A stretch of 64,000 nt of DNA, taken from assembly GCA_020632715.1 (NCBI GenBank), contig JACKFA010000002.1:1106501-1170500 (forward strand), given 5' to 3'. This document shows, piece after piece, positions 34,664-45,100 of the stretch (positions are counted from its first letter, which is position 1; each line of letters begins with the position of its first letter). The notes beneath the pieces were generated by a model. That model saw only the letters and a program-made list of their open reading frames with translations. It was not told the DNA's origin and made no database searches. Made by a program: the position numbers and the translations under genes. This DNA is from Deltaproteobacteria bacterium. GTDB taxonomy: Bacteria; Myxococcota_A; UBA9042; PHBI01.

Positions 34664-36061
34664 TCAGCGGAGCACGATCCGCTCCGTGAAGAGCTCGGGG
34701 TCGCGGCGCGCTGCCCGCACGCGCTCGACCATCGCGGCGGCGTCGGCCGCGTCGTCGAGGTCGACGATGGCGCTCCCGGCGCCGTCGACCGCGCGGTCGA
34801 GCCAGGTCGCGGCGATGCGCGAGGCGGCCTCGCTCGCGTCGCCGCCGACGCCGCCCGCGAGGCGGCCGAGCGCGATGGCGAGCGCCGCGCCGTCGTCGAC
34901 GTCGACCTGCGCGACGAGCGCCGCGTCCCGCACGAGCAGGGCGTGGACCGCGTCCTCCGGGCCCGGGACGAGGATCGCGAGCCGCCCCTCCCGCGCGGAG
35001 GTCCGTCGCACCTGCCTCACCACGTTGAAGGGCGGCGAGAGGCGCGCGATCTCCTCGGCCTCCCGGAGGAGCGCGAGCAGCTCGGAGCCCGTCTCCTCGA
35101 TCTCGAGGTCGTGCACCTCCCGCATCAGCTCGCCGTGGAGGCGCCGCCCGTCCCCGCCGGGCGCGAAGTACGACGCGACGCGGCCGCGCAGGCACTTCGC
35201 CTTCCCCACGTAGAGCGGGCGGCCGTCCCTCGCGAGGAGGCGGTAGATCCCCGGCGCGTCGGGCAGCGCCGCCAACGACGCTGGCGAGAGCGCCGTCCGC
35301 GCGAAGTCGAACCCCTCCGCGGCCGGCGGTGGCCCATCCCAGGCGCGCTCGCGCGCCGCCTCCGCCGCGAGCGCGAGCGTGCGCACGGCGGTCGCGAGAT
35401 CGGTCGTGAGCGGCACAGGGAGGCCCAGCACCATCGCCGCGTCGCGGATGGTCCCCCCCGGGAGCTTCGCGCGCGCCGCGAGCCGGGGGCGCAGCGCGAG
35501 GATCTGCCGCGGCGGCTCGCTCGGCGCGTCGCCGTCGGCGCCCGCCTCGCCGAGGAGCGCCCGCACGGCGGCGGCCTCGCGCTCGTCCCACACGATGACC
35601 GAGGTGCCCGCGACGCGAGCGGCCAGCGCCCGCGCCACGACCTCGCGCGGCTCGGCGCACGCGAGCCGCCGCCCGTCGAGCCTGAGCGCCATGAACGCCG
35701 CCTCGTCGAGCGCGGCGCGCGGCGCGACGACCACCTGCCACGGGACCGCGCTCGGCCCGCGCTCACCGAGCACCGCCACCGCGATCTCGACGACCTCGCC
35801 GGGCGGCACGAGGCGCGCGCTGACCGCGAGCCTGACCGCGCCGTCCCCCGCGCCTCCTCCGGCCTCGGCCAGCCGCAGCCGCCCGTCGCGCCCCTGCACG
35901 ACGCCGGCGACCGCCGTTGCCACGCCGGCCGAGACCCGCGCGATCAGCGCCGCTGGCCCCGAGAGCGCGAGCAGCTCGCGGCCGAGCTCCTCCGGCTCCA
36001 CCCCCTCGGGCCTCGTCGCGAGGAAGTCGAGCACCCGCGCGTCCGATCGTTCGTCGAGCAT
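34664..36061 (-). CDS. GIY-YIG (UvrC/Cho-like) nuclease-domain protein with degenerate N-terminal region
   Basis: A 465-residue protein. The GIY-YIG domain at about 265-345 has the UvrC-type signature PGIYRLLARDGRPLYVGKAK, the conserved Arg/Tyr in GRVASYFAPG, and the Glu in EETGSELLALLREAEEI followed by PPFNV. The N-terminal 250 residues begin with a winged-helix-like segment (RPEGVEPEELGRELLAL) and align in layout with the DEDD-exonuclease half of the exonuclease/UvrC-like fusions known from actinobacteria and others, but the acidic catalytic residues (DxE and others) are not visible. I infer an endonuclease with an inactivated exonuclease domain. Cleaves DNA near lesions if like Cho. Preceded by the TerB-like gene after 39 bp, same strand. 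Confidence 0.72.
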   Translation of the reverse strand: MLDERSDARVLDFLATRPEGVEPEELGRELLALSGPAALIARVSAGVATAVAGVVQGRDGRLRLAEAGGGAGDGAVRLAVSARLVPPGEVVEIAVAVLGERGPSAVPWQVVVAPRAALDEAAFMALRLDGRRLACAEPREVVARALAARVAGTSVIVWDEREAAAVRALLGEAGADGDAPSEPPRQILALRPRLAARAKLPGGTIRDAAMVLGLPVPLTTDLATAVRTLALAAEAARERAWDGPPPAAEGFDFARTALSPASLAALPDAPGIYRLLARDGRPLYVGKAKCLRGRVASYFAPGGDGRRLHGELMREVHDLEIEETGSELLALLREAEEIARLSPPFNVVRQVRRTSAREGRLAILVPGPEDAVHALLVRDAALVAQVDVDDGAALAIALGRLAGGVGGDASEAASRIAATWLDRAVDGAGSAIVDLDDAADAAAMVERVRAARRDPELFTERIVLR

Positions 36062-36100
36062 GCCGCGACGCTACTGAACGCGCGTTCACGCGTCAACCGT

Positions 36101-36490
36101 TCAGTCGGGCTCGAGGAACGGTAGCAGCTCGTCGTCGCTCGCGCCGATGGCCTCGGCGACGCGGCGCAGGTAGCCCTCCTCGTCGGGCTCGAGGGTCGCG
36201 TCGGCGTCCACGATCTGGCTCACGATCCCGAGGAGCTCCGCGCGATCGCGCCGCGTCGTGAGCGTCAGCTTCGACACGGCCCGCGCGACGTCGAACGACG
36301 CCGGGTCGAACGCCGAGATGGCCGCCTGCACGGCGTCCGGGAGCTCGCCCGTGCCGACGAAGCTCGCGAGGACCTTGCCCATGACGCCGCGCTCGGCCCA
36401 GCTCACGGTGCCGTCGGCGTGCGCGGCCCCGAGGAGGAGCTCGGCGATCGCGATCAGCTGCTCCACATGCGCCTCGAGCCTGGATCCCAC
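36101..36490 (-). CDS. TerB-like domain protein
   Basis: A 129-residue all-helical protein matching the TerB/DjlA-N fold: two equivalent acidic motifs, AHADGTVSWAERGVM (about 22) and DADATLEPDEEGYLRRV (about 95), at the places where TerB-family proteins bind metal. Full-length single-domain form. The family is linked with tellurite resistance and membrane-associated stress complexes, but most stand-alone members are uncharacterised. It lies between a GIY-YIG gene and a two-component pair on the same strand. Confidence 0.75.
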   Translation of the reverse strand: MGSRLEAHVEQLIAIAELLLGAAHADGTVSWAERGVMGKVLASFVGTGELPDAVQAAISAFDPASFDVARAVSKLTLTTRRDRAELLGIVSQIVDADATLEPDEEGYLRRVAEAIGASDDELLPFLEPD

Positions 36491-36541
36491 GGCCTGCCTC
36501 CGTCTCGCGTCCGACCATCGTGGGGCAGCGGCTGCCCGCGA

Positions 36542-37951
36542 TCAACCCGCCGCGACCTCGTCGCCGCCCGGCTCCGCCTCGGCCGCGACCTCCGCGCCGA
36601 CCGGGAGGCGCACCCAGAACACGCTCCCGTGCGGCTCGCGCGGGTCGACCCCGACCGACCCGCCCATCGCGAGCACGAGGTGCTTCACGATCGCGAGCCC
36701 GAGGCCGCTCCCGCCCTGATCGCGCGAGCGCCCCTTGTCGACGCGGTAGAAGCGCTCGAAGACCCGCGTGCGGTGCTTGTCCGCGATGCCGGGGCCGACG
36801 TCCGCGACCTCGATCCGCACCCACCCGTCGCGCTCGAAGGCCCCGACGACGACGTCGCCAGGCCCATCACTGTACTTCACCGCGTTCTCGAGCAGGTTCG
36901 AGAGCACCTGATCGACGCCCTTCGGGTCCGCGAGCACGGTCACGGCCTCGCCGACCTCGTTCTCGAGCGTGAGCCCCTTCGCCTCGGCCGCCGCCTCGAC
37001 GAGGTCGACCGCGCGCACGGCCGACGCGCGCACGTTGACCGCCTCGCGCGAGAGGCCGCGCTGCCCGGCCTCGAGGCGCGCGAGGTCGAGGAGCCCCGCG
37101 ATGATCCGGCTCATCCGGGAGGCGTGCCGATCGATGGCCTCCGCGAACTTCCGCCCGGCGACCGGGTCCTCGAGCGCGCCGGAGAGCAGCGTCTCCGCGC
37201 TCGCCTGGATGACCGAGACCGGCGTCCTGAGCTCGTGGCTCACGTTCGCGACGAAGTCGCGCCGCACGCGCTCGAGGAGGCGGATCGACGTGATGTCGCG
37301 GATGACGACCGCGACGCCGCCGCCGAGATCGCGCGGGGCCGCGTAGGCGACGTACTGCTTGCGCTCGTCGCCGGGTGGCTCGAACTCGAGGCGCGCCGTG
37401 CGCCCGTCGCGCGCGGCGACGACGCAGTCCTCGATGGTGCTCGGCACGAGCTCCGTGTAGTCGCGCCCGAGCGGGTCGCCCGTGAGCCCGAAGAGGTCGC
37501 GCAGCGCGGGGTTCGCGACCGTCACGCGGTCCTGGGCGTCGATGGCGATGACCCCCGCGTCGATGCCGTTCACGGCCGACTCGAAGCGGTCTCGGTCGGC
37601 CGCGATCCGGGCGACCGTCTCGAGGAGCGCGTCGTACGCGAGCTCGAGGGAGCCGGACGGCGGCGCCCCGGGCGGGCTCGCCGTCGGGCGCTCCATGCGG
37701 TGCGCCGCGTCGAGGAGGGCGCGCTCGCGCGTCAGGACGAGCCGCTCGAGGTAGCCCGCGACGAGGAGCGCCGCGCCGACCCCGAGGACGAGGGCCCCGG
37801 CGCCGACCACGGCGGGCGACGCCTCGGTGAGCTCGAGCGCGAGCCAGACGAGCGCCGCGAGCCCCACGGCGAGCCCGACGACCAGCCCCTTCACGCGGGC
37901 GCCGTAGCCGTCTCGCAGCCGCAGCGCCTCCGCGCGGGCGAGGTCGGGCAT
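36542..37951 (-). CDS. PhoR-like sensor histidine kinase
   Basis: A 469-residue kinase: two membrane helices (about 20-66), PAS domain (about 115-215, GIDAGVIAIDAQDRVTVANP), HisKA with VANVSHELRTPVSVI (acceptor His near 245), HATPase_c with NLLENAVKYS, DVGPGI, VFERFYRVDKGRSR and GSGLGLAIVKHL. The layout is that of PhoR, the phosphate sensor. No pst or phoU gene is adjacent, so the signal is not proven. ATG overlaps the stop of the response regulator (TGATG), so the two are made together. Confidence 0.85.
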   Translation of the reverse strand: MPDLARAEALRLRDGYGARVKGLVVGLAVGLAALVWLALELTEASPAVVGAGALVLGVGAALLVAGYLERLVLTRERALLDAAHRMERPTASPPGAPPSGSLELAYDALLETVARIAADRDRFESAVNGIDAGVIAIDAQDRVTVANPALRDLFGLTGDPLGRDYTELVPSTIEDCVVAARDGRTARLEFEPPGDERKQYVAYAAPRDLGGGVAVVIRDITSIRLLERVRRDFVANVSHELRTPVSVIQASAETLLSGALEDPVAGRKFAEAIDRHASRMSRIIAGLLDLARLEAGQRGLSREAVNVRASAVRAVDLVEAAAEAKGLTLENEVGEAVTVLADPKGVDQVLSNLLENAVKYSDGPGDVVVGAFERDGWVRIEVADVGPGIADKHRTRVFERFYRVDKGRSRDQGGSGLGLAIVKHLVLAMGGSVGVDPREPHGSVFWVRLPVGAEVAAEAEPGGDEVAAG

Positions 37952-38661
37952 CAGTCGTCGCCGGAGTCGAGCTGGAGGCGGTAGCCCACGCCGCGGATCG
38001 TCTCGATGTAGGCGCCCGCGGCGCCGAGCTTGTCGCGCAGGCGCTTCACGTGGGTGTCGACCGTGCGGGTCGTGAGGTCGGCGTCGATGCCCCAGACGTC
38101 GGAGAGCAGGCTCTCGCGCGACTGCACGCGCCCCTTCCGCTCGACGAACGTGGAGAGGAGCTTGAACTCGAGGGCCGTGAGGCGGATGAGCTGGTCGTCG
38201 ACGTAGACGTTGTGCCCCGGGATGTCGATCTTGAGCCGCCCGACGACGACGAGCGGCTCCTTGTCGCGCTCCGCGGCGGCGCCGCCGGCGCCCGCGCGGC
38301 GCAGGACCGCGCGGATCCGGAGCAGGAGCTCGCGCACGGAGAACGGCTTCACGACGTAGTCGTCGGCGCCGACCTCGAAGCCGACGACGCGGTCGATCTC
38401 GTCGCTCTTGGCGGTCACCATGATGATGGGGACCTTGCGCGTGTCGGCGTTGGCGCGGATCTGTCGGCAGACCTCCGTGCCGGGCATGTCCGGCAGCATG
38501 AGGTCGAGCAGGACCAGGTCCGGCGAGGTCGCGCCGAGCGCGATCTCGAGCCCGCCACCGCCGGTGCCGGCCGTGGAGGTCGTGAAGCCCTCGCGCTCGA
38601 GGTTGTAGGCCATGGTCGCCGCGAGGTCTTCTTCGTCCTCGATGATCAGGATCCGCGTCAT
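37951..38661 (-). CDS. PhoB-like OmpR-family response regulator
   Basis: A 236-residue regulator starting MTRILIIEDEEDLA at ATG 38661 (GGAG 7 bases upstream). Receiver: acidic EDEED, phospho-Asp in LVLLDLMLPDMPG, Thr in VTAKSD, Lys in VVKPF. Trans_Reg_C winged helix from about 140: LTALEFKLLSTFVERKGRV, RTVDTHVKRLRDKLG and IETIRGVGYRL. A Gly/Ala linker joins the two. Probably activates genes in response to the adjacent kinase. Confidence 0.87.
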   Translation of the reverse strand: MTRILIIEDEEDLAATMAYNLEREGFTTSTAGTGGGGLEIALGATSPDLVLLDLMLPDMPGTEVCRQIRANADTRKVPIIMVTAKSDEIDRVVGFEVGADDYVVKPFSVRELLLRIRAVLRRAGAGGAAAERDKEPLVVVGRLKIDIPGHNVYVDDQLIRLTALEFKLLSTFVERKGRVQSRESLLSDVWGIDADLTTRTVDTHVKRLRDKLGAAGAYIETIRGVGYRLQLDSGDD

Positions 38662-38712
38662 GGAGGTGCTCCGGGCGCGTGTTCTCGGGGCTCGAGCCGT
38701 CTCGGCGCGCGG

Positions 38713-38741
38713 ACCATAACCGAAGCGATCGCGGGCGTCAC
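38713..38741 (-). promoter_or_regulatory. promoter of the PhoB-like/PhoR-like operon
   Basis: On the minus strand GTGACG (38741-38736), 17 bp, TATGGT (38718-38713), about 50 bp before the ATG. I see no clear pho box. Confidence 0.45.
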
Positions 38742-38849
38742 CCAAGAGGAGCGGGGGCGCGCGCGGCGCCGCGGCGGGGCGGTCGCCCGTCCGCGCCGGG
38801 AGCGGCTCGCGGTGGATCCGCGCGCGCAACCGGGCTAGGTCTTCTGCCC

Positions 38850-41800
38850 ATGCAGCTCGAGCTCATGGGGCAGGGACCCCCGGTCGTGAGCGTCGCGAGC
38901 GGCGCGCGCGCCGCCGAGGCCGGGCTCTGCGCGGAGATCGACCGCTGGGTGGCCGAGGGCGTCGCCTCGCCCGCGCTCTTCCGGGCCCCCGTGCGGGTCA
39001 TCGTGCCGTCGCGGAGCCTCCGTCTGCACGTCGGCGCGGCGATCGTGCGCCATCGCGGGCGCGCGGCCCCCGGCGTGGTCGTCCAGACCCTCTTCGGCGT
39101 GGCCGCCGAGGTGCTCGAGCGCGCAGGCGTCCCCGCGATCGTCGGCGGGTCCCTCTTCGACGTGCTCGCGCAGCGCCACGCCCGGCGCGAGCCGGCGCTC
39201 GAGGAGGTGCTCGCGGACCTCGCGAGCGGCTTCTCGCCCGCCGCGCGCTCCATCCGGGATCTGCTCGAGGCCGGGCTCGTCCCGGTGCAGCTCGACGCGC
39301 TCCTCGAGCTCCTCGGCGACGCGCCCGTCCCGCGCGCCCGCGGTCGGCGCGCCCCGCCGCCCGTGCCGCCGGGCCTCGCGAGGCTCTCGGTGGAGGAGCT
39401 CGCGCGCGCCGCGGCCCTCGTGCGCGCGGCGGTCGGCACGCGCCTCGCGATGGACGCCTACGGCCTCGACGACGCCGTCGGCGTGCTGGTCCGAGCGCGC
39501 GAGCTCCTCGACGGCGGCGGGGCCGGCGCGCTCCCGACGCGCGCGGCGGTGATCTACGGGTTCGCCGACGGCACGGCTGTCGTGGCGGATCTCCTCGAGG
39601 CGCTCGTGCGGCACGTCGGCGCGCGGCTGCTCGTCGCCGACGCGCCCGATCCGGTGACGCCCCGGGGGGGCCCGCTGCGGACGCCTTTTGTGCAGCGCAC
39701 AGCGGAGCGACTGGCCGGATATGGCGGGGCTCAGGCGGTTCCATTTCGCAATGCACAAGCGGAGGTCGCGCTCATCCAGGCGCCCGACGTGCGCGCGGAG
39801 GTGCGCGAGGTCGTCGAGCGGACGCGGGCGCTCGTCGCCGCGGGTGTCGCGCCCGAGCGCGTCGGCGTCGTCGCGCGCAGCCTCGACCCGTTCCGGGGTG
39901 AGCTCCGGACCCAGCTCGCGCGGCTCGGCGTCCCGTTCTCGGGCGTCGGCGAGCGCGCGCCCCACGGCCCCGAGCGGCGCCTCGCGGACGCGCTGGTGGC
40001 CGTGCTCCGGCGGCGAGGCGACGCCCCCATGGACCGCTGGCTCGACGTGCTGGCCGCGCCCGGCGAGGCGGGAGACGCCTGGAAGTCGGATCTCCGGCTC
40101 TGGTTCCGCACGGTCGGCGCCGCGCGCCTCGCGCACGTGGCCGAGCTCGATCCGCCAGCGGCGGGCGTCGCGACCCTGCCGATCCGCCGTGGCTTCGCGG
40201 CGGGCGAGGGCGACGAGGCGATCGACACCCCGGCGCGGACGGTGCCCGTCGAGCTCGTGCGCGCCTCGGTCGACCGCGCCCGCGCCCTCCTCGAGGCGCT
40301 CGACGCCATGCTCGGCGAGGCCGTGCCGCTCGGCGTCCACCTCGGGCGCGTGCGCGCGCTCCTCGAGGGGCCGCTCGGCTGGTGCCGAGGACAGGACCCG
40401 TTCCGCGAGCGAGCCCTCGAGCGCCTCGCGGTGCTCTCGGCGCGGCCGCTCGAGGCGCGCGTGAAGCTCGCGTGGGACGAGCTCCTCGTCTTCCTCGAGC
40501 CGGTGCTCGAGGAGCTCGGCTCGGCGCCGCTCGGGGGGCGCGGCGGCGGCGTGCAGGTGCTCTCCGCGAAGGAGGCGCGCGGGCGCACCTTCGAGCACCT
40601 CTTCATCCTCGGGATGAACCGCGGCGTCTTCCCCGGGTCGCGCCCCGAGGACCCGCTCCTCCCGGACGTCGTCCGCGCGCGCCTCGGGCTCCTCCTGCCC
40701 GACGTCGCGCTCCGCCGCGAGCACTTCGCCGCCGAGCGCTTCCTCTTCGCGCAGCTCGCCTCCTCGACGCCGGCGCTCACGGTCTCGTGGCACCTCGCGG
40801 ACGACGACGGGCGCGCGCTGAACCCGTCGCCCTTCGTCGAGCGCCTGAAGGGGCGGCTCGAGGTGGTGCAGGCGCCGCCGCTGCTCTCGGCCGACCGCCC
40901 GCGCCCGCGCCCGGCCGACGAGCACGCCATCACCTGCGCCCTCGCGGGGGCGCGCGGCGCGCTCGGCGAGATGATCGGCGTCGCGCGGGACGACGCCGCC
41001 CTCGGGCGGCTCCGGGTCGCGGTGCTCGAGGAGCTCGATCCGGACCGGCGCACGGCGACCGGCCTCGCCCGCGCCGCGGGCCTCGGGCCCTACTTCGGCT
41101 TCGTCGGGGCGCCGTCGCCGCTCGACCCGCGGCGCCGCGCGCTCTGGATCACGACGCTCGAGGCCGTCGCCCGCTGCCCGTGGCAGGTCGTGCTCGAGCG
41201 CCTCCTCCGCCTCGAGCCCGCGCCGGACCCGCTCGAGGCGCTGCCTCACCTCGACGCGCGCGTGCAGGGCGACGCGCTCCACGAGGCGCTCGAGGCGCTC
41301 GTCCGGCGCGACCTCGGGCGGCGGCCGCGCGAGCTCGACGCGGCCGTGGGCGCCGGGCCCGTCGACGTGCGCTGGCCGCCCGCGGACGAGGCGCAGCGGC
41401 TCGTGCTCGCCGCGTGCCGGAGCGTCCTCGCGCGGCATGGGATCCCCTATCCCGGGCTCGCGCCGGTGCTCGCGGAGCAGGTCACGGCCTTCCTCGAGGT
41501 CGCGCGCGAGGCGGACTTCACGGCCCCCGGGGGGCGGCCGGTGCTCGGCGTCGAGGTGCAGGCCGCGCTCGTCGTGCGCGACCTCGACGGGCAGGACCGG
41601 CGCGTGCGCTTCCGCGCCGACCGCGTCGACGAGGTCGACGGCGAGGTGCTCCTCACCGACTACAAGCGCGGGCGGCCGCCGAGCACGGGCAAGAAGGAGG
41701 AGACGCGGCGGCGGCACCTCGTCGACGGCGTGCGTCACGGGCGCCACCTCCAGGGCGTCGCCTACGCGCTCGCGGGCGCCGGCCGCGGCACGGTCGGGCG

Positions 41801-42149
41801 CTACCTGCACCTGCTCCCGGGCGTCGACGAGGGGGCGCGCGCCGTGCGGGTCGAGCCCGACGACGGGCCGCTCCGCGAGGCCTTCGACGAGGCCGTGCGG
41901 CGCGTGCTCGCCGCCTGGGACGACGGCGCGCTCTTCCCGCGCCTCACCGACCCCGCGGGCCTCGCGGCGCCGACGGCGTGCACCTACTGCCAGGTCGCGG
42001 AGGCGTGCCTCCAGGGCGACTCGGGGGCGCGGCGGCGGCTCGTCGAGTGGCAGCTCGCGCCGTCGGCCGTGGGCAACGGGCGGGCGCTCGACGCCGCCCG
42101 CGACCTGTGGTCCATGGGCGAGGGCGAGGACGAGGAGACGCCGGCGTGA
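38850..42149 (+). CDS. addB: AddB-like subunit of the AddAB helicase-nuclease
   Basis: A 1099-residue protein of double-strand-break repair. The N-terminal two thirds are a helicase-like scaffold without a functional Walker A, as in AddB (APDVRAEVREVVERTRALV, LFILGMNRGVFPGS). The C-terminal RecB-type nuclease has GDALHEALEALV, DYK (Asp937, Lys939 in VLLTDYKRG) and LQGVAYAL (QxxxY). Four cysteines, Cys776 (ARCPWQ) and C1044-x2-C1047-x5-C1053, match the AddB iron-sulphur cluster. Start ATG 38850, no strong ribosome-binding site. It overlaps addA (GTGA). A 75-bp stretch at 39686-39760 uses codons foreign to the rest of the gene. Confidence 0.88.
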   Translation: MQLELMGQGPPVVSVASGARAAEAGLCAEIDRWVAEGVASPALFRAPVRVIVPSRSLRLHVGAAIVRHRGRAAPGVVVQTLFGVAAEVLERAGVPAIVGGSLFDVLAQRHARREPALEEVLADLASGFSPAARSIRDLLEAGLVPVQLDALLELLGDAPVPRARGRRAPPPVPPGLARLSVEELARAAALVRAAVGTRLAMDAYGLDDAVGVLVRARELLDGGGAGALPTRAAVIYGFADGTAVVADLLEALVRHVGARLLVADAPDPVTPRGGPLRTPFVQRTAERLAGYGGAQAVPFRNAQAEVALIQAPDVRAEVREVVERTRALVAAGVAPERVGVVARSLDPFRGELRTQLARLGVPFSGVGERAPHGPERRLADALVAVLRRRGDAPMDRWLDVLAAPGEAGDAWKSDLRLWFRTVGAARLAHVAELDPPAAGVATLPIRRGFAAGEGDEAIDTPARTVPVELVRASVDRARALLEALDAMLGEAVPLGVHLGRVRALLEGPLGWCRGQDPFRERALERLAVLSARPLEARVKLAWDELLVFLEPVLEELGSAPLGGRGGGVQVLSAKEARGRTFEHLFILGMNRGVFPGSRPEDPLLPDVVRARLGLLLPDVALRREHFAAERFLFAQLASSTPALTVSWHLADDDGRALNPSPFVERLKGRLEVVQAPPLLSADRPRPRPADEHAITCALAGARGALGEMIGVARDDAALGRLRVAVLEELDPDRRTATGLARAAGLGPYFGFVGAPSPLDPRRRALWITTLEAVARCPWQVVLERLLRLEPAPDPLEALPHLDARVQGDALHEALEALVRRDLGRRPRELDAAVGAGPVDVRWPPADEAQRLVLAACRSVLARHGIPYPGLAPVLAEQVTAFLEVAREADFTAPGGRPVLGVEVQAALVVRDLDGQDRRVRFRADRVDEVDGEVLLTDYKRGRPPSTGKKEETRRRHLVDGVRHGRHLQGVAYALAGAGRGTVGRYLHLLPGVDEGARAVRVEPDDGPLREAFDEAVRRVLAAWDDGALFPRLTDPAGLAAPTACTYCQVAEACLQGDSGARRRLVEWQLAPSAVGNGRALDAARDLWSMGEGEDEETPA

Positions 42150-45100
42150 GCGGGATCTCCGAGGGGGCGGGGGGCGGCGACGCCCGGACGCGCGAGCTCC
42201 TCGCGGCCGACGCGCGCGCGCGGCACGTCGCGATGACGGAGTTCGACCGGCCCGTCGTCATCGAGGCCGGCGCCGGGACCGGGAAGACCGCGACGCTCGT
42301 CGGGCGCGTGGTCGCGTGGTCCGTCGGGCGCGGCTGGGAGCGGCTCGCGACGCCGGGGCAGCGCGACGAGGAGATCGCCGCGCGCGTGCTCGACGGGCTC
42401 GTCGCCATCACGTTCACGGAGGCCGCGGCGGCCGAGATGGCCGAGCGGGTGGCGCACGCGCTCGCGGCGCTCGCGGTCGGGCGGATCCCGACCGGGATGG
42501 GCGAGGTCCTGCGCGCGGGGGACGAGGCGACGGCCGCGCGCGCGGCGGCGCTCCTGACGGCGCTCGATCACCTCGTCGTGAGCACGATCCACGCGTTCTG
42601 CCGGCGGATCCTCGCGACGTACCCGCTCGAGGCCGGGCTCCACCCGGCGTTCGGCGTGGACGCGGACGGCTCGCGGCTCGCGGCGGTGGCCCACGAGGTC
42701 GTCGAGGGCTGGCTCGTCGGGCTCTTCCGGCGGCCCGGGGGCGGCGTGCCCGCGGAGGGCTCGGAGGAGCGCGCGCAGCACGAGGCGATGCTCGCGCTCG
42801 CCGGGGAGGGGCTCGGCCCCGAGGCGATCGCGGTCGCGCTCGAGCAGCTCGCCTCGAGCGCCGTGCCCGTCGAGGCCGTCGCGCGCGACGCCTTCACGGA
42901 CGACGCCGTCGCCGCGGTGATCGCGCGGGTGCAGGGCGCCGTGGTCGAGCTGCGCGAGCTCCTCGACGCGACGGTCGCCGACGCGGGGCGCGCCCGGAAC
43001 GCCCAGGCCATCCGCGCCGGCCTCGCTGCACTGCACAACGAGATCGTCGATCTCGAGCCATCGAAGCAGACGCTCGGCGTTGTGCAGCGCAGCATCGAGG
43101 AGGCGCTCGCGCCGACGCTCCTCGGGCACCTCCGCAAGCACTGGGCGCACGCGCAGGTGTCGAGCGCCGCGGAGGCCGAGGCGCTCGGCTCGCGCGCGTT
43201 CGAGCTGCGCCGGAAGACGCTCGCCTTCCTCGCGGCGCGGGACCACGCGGCCCGGCTCCGGCCGGCGCTCTACGACGCCGCGCGCGCGCTGCTCGCGCCG
43301 ATGCTCGTCGCCGTGCGCGAACGGCTCCGCGAGGAGGGGGTCATCACGTTCGACGCGCTGCTCGCGCGGGCGCGCGACCTGCTCGCGGACCGCCCCGATC
43401 TGCGCGGGCGCGTGCGCGACCGCATCGACCAGCTCCTCGTCGACGAGTTCCAGGACACGGACGCCGTCCAGTGCGACCTCGTGCGGCTGCTCGCGCTCGC
43501 GCCCGGGCCGGCGCGGGCGCCCGGGCTCTTCGTGGTCGGCGATCCCAAGCAGTCGATCTATGGCTGGCGGAACGCCGATCTCGCGGCCTACCAGGGCTTC
43601 GTCGACGACGTCGCGGCCGCGGGGGGCGAGCTCGGGCACCTCGCGGCGAACCACCGCTCCGTGGCGCCCGTGCTCGACGAGGTCGAGCGCGTCGTGGCGC
43701 AGGTGATGGTGCCGGAGCCCGGGCTCCAGCCGCCGTTCCGGCCGCTCGTGCCGGCGGCGGTGCCGAGAGACGGCGCGTGGCGGCCGAGCGGCGCGCGCGC
43801 GGCCGTCGAGCACTGGGTGAGCTGGCTCCCGGACCCGCACGAGCCGGGGCCGCTCCGGCGCACGCTCCGGAGCGAGGAGGCGGCGGCCCTCGAGGCGCGC
43901 GCTCTGGTCGCCGATCTGCGCGGCCTGAAGCAGGAGAGCGGCTTCTCGTGGTCGGACGTGGGGCTTCTCCTCCGCAGCACGAGCGACCAGGACGTCTACC
44001 TCGAGGCGATGCGCGAGGCGCGGATCCCCTACGTCGTCGAGCGCGACAAGAGCTACTACCGCCGCCGCGAGGTCATCGAGGCCGCGGCGCTCGTGCGCGC
44101 CGTCCTCGACCCGACCGATCACCTCGCGCTCGTCACGTTCCTCCGCTCGGCGTGGGTCGGCGTGCCCGACGCCGCCTGGATCCCGCTCTGGGCCGAGGGC
44201 TTCCCGGACCACCTCACGGAGCTCCACCGCCCCGACGACGCCGCTCTCGCCGCGCTCGACGGCGTCATCGCGCGCGCCGCGGCCGCCATCGCGGTGGCGG
44301 AGGTCCCGGGGCTCGACCGCGTCGCCGGCTGGGACCGGGCGCTCGCGCGCGCCGTCCGCGACCTCGCCGTCGCGCGCGAGGCGTTCGCGCGGGAGCCCGC
44401 GGACCGCTTCGTCGAGATCCTGCGCACGCGCTTCCTCCCCGAGGCGGTCGAGGCGGCGCGCTACCTCGGCGGCTACCGGCTCGCGAACCTCGAGCGCTTC
44501 TTCCGGAAGCTCGCGGGCGCGCTCGAGGCCGCCGGCGCCGATCCGCAGGCGCTCCTGCGCGCGCTCCGGCAGAGCGTCGGCGAGCGACGCGACGCCGAGG
44601 AGGCGCGCCCGCCCGAGGCCGCGGAGAACGCGGTGCGCGTGATGACCATCCACAAGTCCAAGGGGCTCGCCTTCGAGCACGTCTACCTCGCGCAGACCCA
44701 CAAGCAGAGCCGCCCGCGGCCGGTCTCGGCGCGGGTCTCGGGGGACGCCACCGAGGCGCGCCGCTTCCGCCGCGACGACCGCTGGACGTGCCAGCTCTTC
44801 GGGCTCCCGGCGCCCGACTGGGACGAGCTCGTCGCCTGGGACGACGAGGTCGAGCGCGCCGAGCGCGTGCGCCTCCTCTACGTCGCGCTCACGCGGGCGC
44901 GGACGCGCGTGGTGGTGCTCGGGCGCTGGCCGGACCGCGGCGCGGGCGGGGCCGTCGGGCACCGCGACGCGCGCTCGTTCATGGACCTCATGCAGTCGCG
45001 GACGCCGCCGGGGCCGCCGCTCGTCGACGCGATGCGGCGGGTCGCCGAGGCCGACGGGCGGCTCCCGTGGTTCCTCGACGACGGCGAGGCGCGCTGGGTG

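Noticed and set aside
36101..36490. Tellurite-resistance operon
   Set aside because: Only a stand-alone TerB-like domain; no terA, terC, terD or terZ-type genes nearby.
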